Assembly: GCA_035358315.1 (NCBI GenBank)
Contig: DAOPPB010000022.1
Coordinates: forward strand, 1-7,968
DNA from: JAAZNV01 sp035358315
Lineage (GTDB): Bacteria > Patescibacteriota > WWE3 > UBA101185 > UBA10185
Direction: 5' to 3'
DNA length: 7,968 nucleotides
This document shows positions 1 through 4,776 of the stretch, piece by piece; position 1 is the first letter of the stretch; every line of letters starts with the position of its first letter. The translations under genes and the position numbers were made by a program. Below the pieces are notes generated by a model. The model was not told the origin of the DNA, ran no database searches, and saw nothing but the letters and a program-made list of their open reading frames with translations.

Positions 1-70
1 CCATTGAAAAAAGAGAGAAATACGCGAAAATTTTATTGGCGTGGGATTTTATTTTCCTTAAAATTTTCAT
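1..70 (-). CDS. Probable 5' end of a leftward gene (membrane or secreted protein), partial
   Basis: Reading left from an ATG at 70-68, 23 codons stay open to the window edge. The peptide begins MKILRKIKSHANK and continues IFAYFSLFSM: a basic N-terminus running into a hydrophobic stretch, as at the start of a signal peptide or membrane anchor. There is no Shine-Dalgarno motif, but TATAAA lies 6 nt before the ATG, so a leaderless transcript is possible; a second possible promoter lies further upstream at 146-173. The function cannot be told. The plus strand is also open over 1-117 in frame 1, so an end of a rightward gene is the competing reading. Confidence 0.4.
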   Translation of the reverse strand, partial: MKILRKIKSHANKIFAYFSLFSM

Positions 71-84
71 GGAAGATTTATAAA

Positions 85-111
85 AAATTCCGCAGGACAA
101 GTGCGGGATTT
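85..111 (-). terminator. Hairpin with T-tract on the minus strand (attenuator or terminator)
   Basis: Arms 85-94 and 102-111 pair over 10 bp with one G:U wobble, around a 7-nt loop. Read on the minus strand the stem runs into a T-rich stretch (TTTTTTATAA), the layout of an intrinsic terminator. It sits 14 bp upstream of the leftward start at 70, so it could be a leader attenuator of that gene. On the plus strand the downstream T-tract is poor. Confidence 0.4.
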
Positions 112-145
112 ATATAACCTTTATTAAATTAATTACTTTTAATTT

Positions 146-173
146 TTTATACACTATAGAAAAACGGTGGCAG
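146..173 (-). promoter_or_regulatory. Possible leftward promoter
   Basis: On the minus strand CTGCCA (173-168, 4/6 to the -35 consensus) is followed after 16 bp by TATAAA (151-146). This would start a transcript near 139, with a leader of about 70 nt holding the hairpin at 85-111. The -35 falls in an exact 8-bp tandem duplication, TGGCAGAT twice at 168-183. AT-rich DNA gives such matches by chance, so support is weak. Confidence 0.25.
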
Positions 174-181
174 ATTGGCAG

Positions 182-313
182 ATGGGAAATAACAACGCCT
201 TTTTACACGTTTCTTCCGCAAATGTCAAATACCGCAACCTCTCTAAATACTATAAATACTATAAGAAAATACAAAAATATGAAGCAATTATCCTTGCACC
301 GATTTTAATGTAG
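182..313 (+). CDS. Possible small ORF, 43 aa, Tyr/Lys-rich
   Basis: ATG at 182 opens 43 codons ending in TAG at 311-313. The peptide starts MGNNNAFLHVSSANVKYR and contains a KYYKYYK stretch, coded by an in-frame 9-bp tandem repeat (AAATACTAT at 245-253 and 254-262). A GGTGG run lies 11 nt before the ATG, and a TATAGA box is at 155-160. No family is recognised and there is no membrane segment. In DNA this AT-rich an open frame of this length can arise by chance. The repeat respecting the frame is the only positive sign. Confidence 0.22.
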   Translation: MGNNNAFLHVSSANVKYRNLSKYYKYYKKIQKYEAIILAPILM

Positions 314-335
314 TTTTAAGGAAACTTGAGAGAAA

Positions 336-490
336 TTACCGCGTAAATTTTTATCCGAATATTAAATCTACATTAAATCTAGATTAAATTTACATTAAAT
401 TAATATTAAATTTAGATTAAAAATAGATTAAATCTACATTAAATCTAGATTAAATTCCCATCCGGAGCATCTGATTTTACCGCGTCAAAT
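336..490. repeat. Direct repeats flanking the 11-bp array
   Basis: TTACCGCGTAAAT at 336-348 and TTACCGCGTCAAAT at 477-490 lie on either side of the array and differ by one inserted C. Just inside each is ATCCG (353-357 and 460-464). The CG-rich core stands out in very AT-rich DNA. This gives a bracketed layout, flank, array, flank, which could be binding sites for a second protein or the limits of a unit that moved or expanded as a whole. Confidence 0.6.
361..459. repeat. Array of nine 11-bp tandem repeats
   Basis: Nine consecutive units of exactly 11 bp start at 361, 372, 383, 394, 405, 416, 427, 438 and 449. All begin ATTAAA and eight begin ATTAAAT; the variable 3' end is mostly CTAC, CTAG, TTAC or TTAG. 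Units 1-2 and 7-8 form the same 22-bp pair, 66 bp apart. The period is close to one helical turn, so the TTAAAT cores face the same side of the DNA. Possible roles are intrinsic curvature, an AT-rich unwinding region or a cooperative protein array. No DnaA-box consensus is evident nearby. An inverted near-copy (10/11) lies at 303-313. Confidence 0.9.
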
Positions 491-540
491 CACTCAAATT
501 ACCCTTTATTTACTTTCGTATTTATTTTTAATTTATCGCC

Positions 541-559
541 ATATTTTTTCAAAAAATAT
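541..559. promoter_or_regulatory. 19-bp palindrome upstream of the greA promoter
   Basis: ATATTTTTT (541-549) and AAAAAATAT (551-559) are perfect inverted repeats around one central C. The centre lies 18 bp before the -35 box at 568. It could be an operator, or an UP-element-like A/T-tract feeding the promoter. Its base composition alone makes such a palindrome fairly likely. Confidence 0.35.
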
Positions 560-567
560 TCAAAAGT

Positions 568-596
568 TTGACACAAAACTTAACATATGATACAAA
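568..596 (+). promoter_or_regulatory. Promoter of the greA leader (sigma70 type, extended -10)
   Basis: A perfect TTGACA (568-573) is followed by a 17-bp spacer and TACAAA (591-596). TG sits at 588-589, giving an extended TGnTACAAA. Transcription would start near 603, giving a leader of about 136 nt before the greA ATG at 739. The consensus -35 in this gene-free stretch makes it the best promoter on the left side of the window. Confidence 0.65.
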
Positions 597-615
597 TACA
601 CATGTTTGGATAACG

Positions 616-642
616 TCCCCAAAGACTCTCGGGGGATTTTTT
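616..642 (+). terminator. Intrinsic terminator in the greA leader
   Basis: TCCCC (616-620) pairs with GGGGA (632-636) around an 11-nt loop, and six T (637-642) follow at once. The hairpin begins about 13 nt after the predicted start at 603, so a terminated RNA would be only about 40 nt. No gene lies between promoter and terminator, and greA follows 96 bp later. This points to attenuation or to a small leader RNA rather than the end of an upstream operon. Confidence 0.6.
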
Positions 643-660
643 AGTTTAGAGGCCTTTAAT

Positions 661-702
661 ACCTATAGGATAAAACCAATCTGCGGAGTTTCGATAGGTT
701 TT
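661..702 (+). promoter_or_regulatory. Leader hairpins with mutually exclusive pairings before greA
   Basis: Arms 672-681 and 693-702 pair (AAAACC with GGTTTT, an A.A mismatch, ATC with GAT) around an 11-nt loop. An alternative helix, ACCTAT (661-666) with ATAGGT (694-699), uses the same 3' bases, so both cannot form at once. A third small hairpin (GTGT 719-722 with ACAC 733-736) ends 2 nt before the greA ATG. There is no Shine-Dalgarno site, so structure here may affect initiation. No known riboswitch class is recognised. Confidence 0.35.
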
Positions 703-738
703 GTTCGTAGTGTTTTAAGTGTCTTTTAAAAAACACAT

Positions 739-1215
739 ATGAATCAAAAAGAAAAAGACAACAAGTTATCGCTTACTCCGGAAGGTCTTCAAAAGATCAG
801 AGATGAGCTTAAAGATCTTATAGAAAACAAAAGACCGGAAGTAGCAAAAAGAATTCAGAATGCCCGCGATGCGGGAGATATATCCGAGAATTCAGAATAC
901 GATGCTGCAAAGCAGGAGCAATCCTATGTTGAAGGGAGAATTGCCGAATTGGAAGATATCATTAAAAACTCCAGAGTTTCTGAGGTAAAAACGAATGATA
1001 TGGTAGGAGTCGGATGCAAAGTAACTCTTCACATGGAAAGCTCGGAAGATACATTCTATATTGTCGGAGCTCCTGAAGCTGATCCCTTAGCAAACAAGAT
1101 CTCATATGAATCTCCTTTGGGTTCTGCTCTTTTGGGAAAAAGGGTAGGAGAAAAAGTTGAGTTTGAAGCTCCTGTAGGAAAACTTATCTACACCATTACA
1201 AAGATTGAATATTAA
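739..1215 (+). CDS. greA: Transcription elongation factor GreA
   Basis: This 158-aa protein has normal GreA length and architecture. It binds RNA polymerase, inserts its coiled coil into the secondary channel and stimulates cleavage of backtracked RNA. Residues about 10-83 form the N-terminal coiled coil. Its tip carries GDISENSEYDAAKQEQ (46-61), with acidic D47 and E50 matching the conserved tip residues that hold the catalytic Mg2+. Residues about 85-158 form the FKBP-like C-terminal domain, with the signature ISYESPLGSALLGKRVGEKV (121-140). The ATG has no Shine-Dalgarno site; it is chosen because it precedes the conserved start of the coiled coil. The gene has a structured leader with its own terminator and lies 29 bp ahead of lysS, a pairing seen in many bacteria. 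Confidence 0.97.
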   Translation: MNQKEKDNKLSLTPEGLQKIRDELKDLIENKRPEVAKRIQNARDAGDISENSEYDAAKQEQSYVEGRIAELEDIIKNSRVSEVKTNDMVGVGCKVTLHMESSEDTFYIVGAPEADPLANKISYESPLGSALLGKRVGEKVEFEAPVGKLIYTITKIEY

Positions 1216-1243
1216 GGCCATAATGTGCTTAAATAACTTAAGC
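1205..1243 (+). promoter_or_regulatory. Possible lysS promoter and start-proximal hairpin
   Basis: TTGAAT (1205-1210), at the end of greA, is followed after 18 bp by TTAAAT (1229-1234), with TG at 1226-1227 forming an extended -10. The predicted start near 1241 would give lysS a leader of only a few bases. The same stretch contains a 6-bp inverted repeat, GCTTAA (1227-1232) and TTAAGC (1238-1243), ending one base before the lysS ATG. The pieces overlap, so only one of the two readings may matter. Confidence 0.35.
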
Positions 1244-1244
1244 A

Positions 1245-2723
1245 ATGGCAACCCTCAAAGAATACAGGGATATAAGAATTAAGAAATTAAACAAGTTAAA
1301 AGAATTGGGAGTTGATCCCTATCCTCCGAACTCCGGCAGAACTAATCTGAACTCAGAAATTACGGACAATTTTTCCGGCTTAGAAGGAAAAACAGTTACC
1401 GTTGCCGGAAGAATTTTTTCAATAAGATCTCACAACGTCTTATGCTTTATTGATATAAAAGACGCGTCGGGAAAAATTCAGCTTTATTTAAAAAAAGATA
1501 ACTTCAAAGAACAGGATTACAAAAAAGGAGAATTGAAATTTGAAGATATTGAGCTTTTGGATACCGGAGATTTCATTGAGGGGACAGGAAAAGTAACAAA
1601 AACAAAAACAGGACAGATATCCGTGGAGGCAGAAAAAATAAGAATACTTTCAAAAGCCCTAAGACCTCTTCCTGACAAATGGGATGGGTTTAAAGATGTT
1701 GAGGAAAGATACAGAAAAAGATACATTGATTTTTTAATAAACGAGGACGCAAAAAAAGTAATTGACGCAAGATGGAAAATTACAAAAGAAATAAGAAAAT
1801 TTTTGTGGGGAAAAGGATTTGAAGAAGTTGAAACACCGATTCTCCAACCGTTGTACGGAGGAACAAATGCAAGACCATTTACTACTCACTTCAACGCGCT
1901 TGACTGCGATTTTTATTTAAGAGTTGCTCCCGAACTTTATTTAAAACGCCTTATCGTCGGGGGATACGAAAAAGTTTTTGAAATCGCGAAAAACTTCAGA
2001 AACGAGGGAATAGACCATTCACATTTTCCGGAATTCACCATGCTTGAGTGGTACGAAGCTTACGCCGATTATAACAGGGTTATGGACCTGGCTGAAGAAA
2101 TGATGAAGTATCTGGTAAAAGAATTAACGGGAGATACAAAAATAAAAGTAAAGGGGCAGGAAATAGATATAGGAAAAAAATGGAAAAGAATTCCGATAGA
2201 AGATTTGGTTAAAGAAAAGCTGGGGGTAGAATGGGAAACTGTTTCGGATGAGGAAGTGAAAAAACTGGGTGAAAAATATGATGTGAAAATAAGAGGCGTA
2301 TGGGACAAAAATAAACTTCTATTTAACATTTATGATAAGGAAATTACACCGCAGTTAGTTGATCCTACCTGGGCAATTGACTACCCCGTGTCGGTAAGTC
2401 CTCTGGCAAAAACCCACAGAAATAAGCCCGGAAGAACAGAAAGATTTGAAGGTTATATCGGCGGGATTGAGATATTTGACGGATGGAGCGAGATAGTATC
2501 GGGGCTGGAGCAGAGGGAAAGATTTGAAACGGAGCAGAAAAATATGAAAGAAGGGGATACGGAAGCAATGCCTCTGGATGAAGATTTTATTGAAGCTCTT
2601 GAATACGGATGCCCGCCCCTCGGGGGAATGGGCTTCGGAATAGACAGATTAGTTATGTTTTTAACTGACACGTGGGCGATAAAGGACGTAGTGGCTTTTC
2701 CTACTTTGAAACCGAGGAAGTAA
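1245..2723 (+). CDS. lysS: Lysyl-tRNA synthetase, class II
   Basis: This 492-aa enzyme attaches lysine to tRNA-Lys in the cytoplasm using ATP. The N-terminal OB-fold that binds the anticodon spans about 49-135 (VTVAGRIFSIRSHNVLCFID onward). The class II catalytic core follows: motif 1 around 184-205 (FLWGKGFEEVETPILQPLYGG), motif 2 with FRNEG at 251-255 and the HFPEFTMLEWY segment, and motif 3 at 463-469 (GFGIDRL). The KDVVAFPTLKP tail is typical of the family. Length is normal and no key motif is missing. The ATG at 1245 gives the usual MATLKEYRDIRIKKLNKLKELG start but has no Shine-Dalgarno site; translation may follow from greA or from the near-leaderless promoter at its end. A GC-rich hairpin closes the gene. 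Confidence 0.97.
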   Translation: MATLKEYRDIRIKKLNKLKELGVDPYPPNSGRTNLNSEITDNFSGLEGKTVTVAGRIFSIRSHNVLCFIDIKDASGKIQLYLKKDNFKEQDYKKGELKFEDIELLDTGDFIEGTGKVTKTKTGQISVEAEKIRILSKALRPLPDKWDGFKDVEERYRKRYIDFLINEDAKKVIDARWKITKEIRKFLWGKGFEEVETPILQPLYGGTNARPFTTHFNALDCDFYLRVAPELYLKRLIVGGYEKVFEIAKNFRNEGIDHSHFPEFTMLEWYEAYADYNRVMDLAEEMMKYLVKELTGDTKIKVKGQEIDIGKKWKRIPIEDLVKEKLGVEWETVSDEEVKKLGEKYDVKIRGVWDKNKLLFNIYDKEITPQLVDPTWAIDYPVSVSPLAKTHRNKPGRTERFEGYIGGIEIFDGWSEIVSGLEQRERFETEQKNMKEGDTEAMPLDEDFIEALEYGCPPLGGMGFGIDRLVMFLTDTWAIKDVVAFPTLKPRK

Positions 2724-2725
2724 GA

Positions 2726-2758
2726 GCCGGGCTCAGCCCGGAACGGGCTGAGCCCGGC
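2726..2758 (+). terminator. Perfect 15-bp GC-rich hairpin after lysS
   Basis: GCCGGGCTCAGCCCG (2726-2740) and its exact complement (2744-2758) flank a GAA loop, three bases after the lysS stop. Each arm is itself a near-palindrome (GGGCTnAGCCC), so cruciform forms are possible. The following GCGTTTCT is a poor T-tract, so this is either an imperfect intrinsic terminator, an mRNA 3' end stabiliser, or a dispersed REP-like element. Confidence 0.6.
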
Positions 2759-2780
2759 GCGTTTCTACATGTTCCCAGCG

Positions 2781-2789
2781 TGGTATCAT
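2781..2789 (+). promoter_or_regulatory. Extended -10 box for a leaderless transcript
   Basis: TGGTATCAT is an extended -10 (TGn plus TATCAT, 5/6 to TATAAT). Its last base is 7 bp before the ATG at 2796, so the transcription start is expected at or next to the ATG. No good -35 is seen around 2761-2766, which an extended -10 can tolerate. No Shine-Dalgarno site exists before the ATG, in keeping with leaderless translation. Confidence 0.5.
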
Positions 2790-2795
2790 TAATCC

Positions 2796-4157
2796 ATGGC
2801 TTTAAATTTTTTCAAAAGAAAAGAAGCAAAAACCGATTCAAATAACATTCCAACAGAAACAACAGAACCAATTTCCGACAATAATCAAGTAGAGCCGGTA
2901 ATAGAAATTGAAAAAGCAAATCAGGAATATCTTAAATCCCCGGAAGGCACTCCCCCACCTTTAATTACGGATTTAGAAGAGAAACAGAAGGAAATAAAAA
3001 AGAAAAAAACCAGATTTAATGTAACTTTTTACGCTTTCTTACTCGCCCTTTTTTTAATTATATTCGGGGGGCCTATCATAAAATTTTACAAACAAAACTT
3101 CCTCCACCAAGTACCTGTAGTTCAAAACCCCGAGCCTCAAAAACCTCCCGAAGAACCGGCTAAAGTAGATCCGGAAAGCATAGTTGAATACAGCAACGAC
3201 ACACTTAAGATTTCGCTTGAACGTTTATACAAAACTTCTTTATTTGAACATTTTGACCAGCCGGAAATCACAAAGAAAATAGAAATAATTTATGACAAAA
3301 ATAATCCGGGGAAGGACATTACAGTAGAAGAACTATCGGAAGGATATATTTTCAGAATTTCCGTTTTTTACACAACTTTAAGAAAAATAGACGAAATAGC
3401 GCAGGTTAAAAAGGAATCGTTTATAGCGTCATGCCCAAAAACGGCAACCCTTTCGAAAACCGTGGTAACACAGGTAGACGGAGTTGACGCCCGAACTTTT
3501 GAAGTCAACAACTGCGGTTCGGATTTTAAAGTCACATACGTTGTCAAAAATGGAATGAACTACGAATTTTCACAGATTTTTAAAGGCAATTTAGGATACA
3601 GACAGGCATACAAAGCCGAAACTGAAAATATACTAAGATCAGTTAAATTTTATCCCGAGGAAAAACCTGAACCCGGACCTACCGAAACCTACTACAACGA
3701 GAAACTTAAGTTTTCCCTTGAATATCCCCGTTCTTTAAGCAAAGACTGCTGTAAAGCTACAGGGCCGATTTCAAAAGAAGCAATAGAACTTTTCACAATC
3801 GGGGATGAAAACACCTATGTAGATGAGAACAACCTTGATGCAATTACAGTTTATGAAGATTCAAACAAAGAAATAAATTTTGATGCATACATAGAAAAAC
3901 AAAAAACCTTATTGGTAGATGATTACATCGTAACAATGGGAGAATCACCAAAACCAGAGATAAGAGCCATGAAAGTCGGTGATAGGGACGCAATTATGTT
4001 AAGGGGATACTCATGGAGAGGAAACGATCTTATTTACCTGAATATATCCAATAACGAAAGGGCGTCAAAGATATTGGTAATTTCGGTTAAAAATATTTCG
4101 GGCGAAAGTTTTGCAAATGTAACAGATGAGATATTGAAATCCTTTAGGTTTTTTTAG
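2796..4157 (+). CDS. Single-pass membrane protein with two similar extracytoplasmic halves
   Basis: The 453-aa product belongs to no family I can name. Residues 1-74 are hydrophilic and end in a basic stretch (KKKKTRF). One membrane helix spans about 75-97, which by the positive-inside rule puts the N-terminus in the cytoplasm and the rest outside. A Pro/Glu-rich linker follows (about 108-127). Then come two domains of similar size and layout: about 131-286, from YSNDTLKISL to ENILRSVKFY, and 299-453, from YYNEKLKFSLEYP to DEILKSFRFF. This pattern recalls PsbP/DUF1795-like folds in surface proteins, but that is a weak guess. Cysteines at 213 and 240 in the first domain and 318-319 in the second could form disulfides. 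Transcription probably starts at the ATG. Confidence 0.85.
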   Translation: MALNFFKRKEAKTDSNNIPTETTEPISDNNQVEPVIEIEKANQEYLKSPEGTPPPLITDLEEKQKEIKKKKTRFNVTFYAFLLALFLIIFGGPIIKFYKQNFLHQVPVVQNPEPQKPPEEPAKVDPESIVEYSNDTLKISLERLYKTSLFEHFDQPEITKKIEIIYDKNNPGKDITVEELSEGYIFRISVFYTTLRKIDEIAQVKKESFIASCPKTATLSKTVVTQVDGVDARTFEVNNCGSDFKVTYVVKNGMNYEFSQIFKGNLGYRQAYKAETENILRSVKFYPEEKPEPGPTETYYNEKLKFSLEYPRSLSKDCCKATGPISKEAIELFTIGDENTYVDENNLDAITVYEDSNKEINFDAYIEKQKTLLVDDYIVTMGESPKPEIRAMKVGDRDAIMLRGYSWRGNDLIYLNISNNERASKILVISVKNISGESFANVTDEILKSFRFF

Positions 4158-4164
4158 TAACTAG

Positions 4165-4233
4165 ATAATAAAATCACTTTAACCAACTCAAAGGAGTTTA
4201 TACGATCTTTAGTGGTGACCCCATAGGGACTCG
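4165..4233. repeat. Copy 1 of the tRNA-Glu 3'-end repeat
   Basis: Bases 4196-4233 are identical to 4348-4385 (38 bp, offset 152). Similarity continues leftward to 4165 against 4318: of 23 aligned positions in 4165-4187, five differ, all transitions, then a one-base length difference follows. The block therefore contains the last 21 nt of tRNA-Glu, including CCA, and its 3' flank. Confidence 0.9.
4213..4233 (-). pseudogene. tRNA-Glu remnant: 3' end only
   Basis: On the minus strand these 21 bases reproduce the end of the intact tRNA-Glu: the last part of the T-loop (CGAGT), the 3' T-stem strand, the 3' acceptor strand, discriminator A and CCA. Upstream, the rest of the tRNA is replaced by a GC-rich sequence that joins within the T-loop. 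It cannot fold as a tRNA. A T-loop breakpoint is usual for tRNA-targeting integrases, so an attachment-site copy is likely; a decayed tandem tRNA gene is the alternative. Confidence 0.7.
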
Positions 4234-4298
4234 GCCACGCGTTCCCGCTTGCTGGCGGTCCGCTCGGCCCCGCCTCGCTCACCTTCGTTCGCTGTGGC
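4234..4298. other. GC-rich island between the tRNA-end repeats
   Basis: By hand count 48 of 65 bases are G or C, in a window that is otherwise clearly AT-rich. It begins with GCCAC (4234-4238) and ends with GTGGC (4294-4298), an inverted pair that could close a stem or mark element ends. CTCGGCC occurs at 4230-4236 and again at 4263-4269. On the minus strand AGCG/AACG words recur every few bases. No ORF of useful length is present. It lies between the stop of the 453-aa gene and tRNA-Glu, and is composed very differently from both neighbours. Confidence 0.6.
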
Positions 4299-4317
4299 AT
4301 TCTCGTCTTTTGTTTAC

Positions 4318-4385
4318 ATAACAAAATTGCTCTAACTAACGAAATGGGTTTATACGATCTTTAGTGGTGACCCCATAGGGACTCG
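4318..4385. repeat. Copy 2 of the tRNA-Glu 3'-end repeat
   Basis: This copy overlaps the 3' end of the intact tRNA gene (4365-4385) and its 3' flank (4318-4364). The perfect part covers the tRNA tail plus 17 nt beyond CCA; the more distal flank has drifted relative to copy 1. Confidence 0.9.
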
Positions 4386-4439
4386 AACCCTAGTTATTGG
4401 AATGAGAATCCAATGTCCTAACCGCTAGACGATGGGGCC
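4365..4439 (-). tRNA. tRNA-Glu (anticodon CTC)
   Basis: The 75-nt gene folds as a full cloverleaf with encoded CCA. The acceptor is GGCCCCA with TGGGGTC (one G:U), discriminator A. The D-arm is GTCTAGCGGTTAGGAC. The anticodon stem is TTGGA/TCCAA around TTCTCAT, which puts CTC at 34-36 with T33 and A37, so it reads GAG. The T-arm is TAGGG/CCCTA with loop TTCGAGT. A partial copy of its 3' end lies 152 bp further downstream in the direction of transcription. Confidence 0.96.
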
Positions 4440-4462
4440 TAAATGCACCTAAATGTAAAGAC

Positions 4463-4471
4463 ATTTTACCA
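4463..4471 (-). promoter_or_regulatory. Possible extended -10 for tRNA-Glu
   Basis: On the minus strand TGGTAAAAT (TGn plus TAAAAT) lies 23 bp before the tRNA 5' end, giving a predicted leader of about 17 nt. No good -35 is visible. The element directly follows the T-tract of the terminator of the upstream microprotein operon, so the tRNA would need its own start. Confidence 0.35.
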
Positions 4472-4477
4472 AAAAAT

Positions 4478-4525
4478 AAGCCCTTCTCGAAATTATAAAA
4501 TTAAAATTTATAACGAGAAGGGCTT
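4478..4525. terminator. Long bidirectional intrinsic terminator
   Basis: AAGCCCTTCTCG (4478-4489) pairs perfectly with 4514-4525. An inner AT stem, TTATAAA (4493-4499) with TTTATAA (4507-4513), extends it past a 3-nt bulge. T-tracts follow on both strands: TTTTT ending at 4528 on plus, and TTATTTTTT (about 4471-4479) on minus. It ends the minus-strand microprotein operon, separates it from tRNA-Glu, and would also stop rightward read-through. Confidence 0.85.
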
Positions 4526-4563
4526 TTTAAGTTCCATTAACTCTTTACCAAATTTTTTACTTT

Positions 4564-4776
4564 TTACCAGTTAAAATCATCCGATTCATCAAGTAAATCA
4601 AAGACTTTTCCGATTCCTCTTATGATACCGTCAATTATTGAGACTACTAACAACAGCATCATACTTACAATGAAAACCGCTGCGTCTCCGACATCAAAGG
4701 AGTCATCCGAATCAGATTTCTCAGACTTGACCTTGACATCATTACCGGAACCGGATTTATTAAAAATCTTTCCCAC
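4564..4776 (-). CDS. Small single-pass membrane protein, 70 aa (second of a pair)
   Basis: A GTG start at 4776 is preceded by GGAGGG and a 4-nt gap, the strongest Shine-Dalgarno site in the window. The protein starts MGKIFNKSGSG, followed by a Lys/Ser/Asp-rich segment (about 11-30), one helix (about 32-53, VGDAAVFIVSMMLLLVVSII) and an acidic, aromatic tail (DLLDESDDFNW). It overlaps the end of the upstream gene by 17 bp, implying translational coupling. The M-x-K-I-F start and the order charged segment, helix, short tail are shared with its neighbour, suggesting paralogs or partners. No known family is recognised. A terminator closes the pair. Confidence 0.75.
   Translation of the reverse strand: MGKIFNKSGSGNDVKVKSEKSDSDDSFDVGDAAVFIVSMMLLLVVSIIDGIIRGIGKVFDLLDESDDFNW

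Noticed and set aside
1..117. End of a rightward gene in frame 1 (stop at 115-117)
   Set aside because: Not excluded, but the minus strand gives a signal-like N-terminus with a -10 box at proper distance, which is the better explanation.
350..360. DnaA box next to the repeat array
   Set aside because: TTATCCGAA differs from TTATCCACA at two positions and no cluster of boxes is present.
361..459. CRISPR array
   Set aside because: Units are 11 bp and contiguous, with no spacers and no cas genes.
1517..2671. Minus-strand open frames inside lysS
   Set aside because: They lie wholly within a well-conserved gene, are rich in Ser/Phe/Pro as antisense frames usually are, and match no family.
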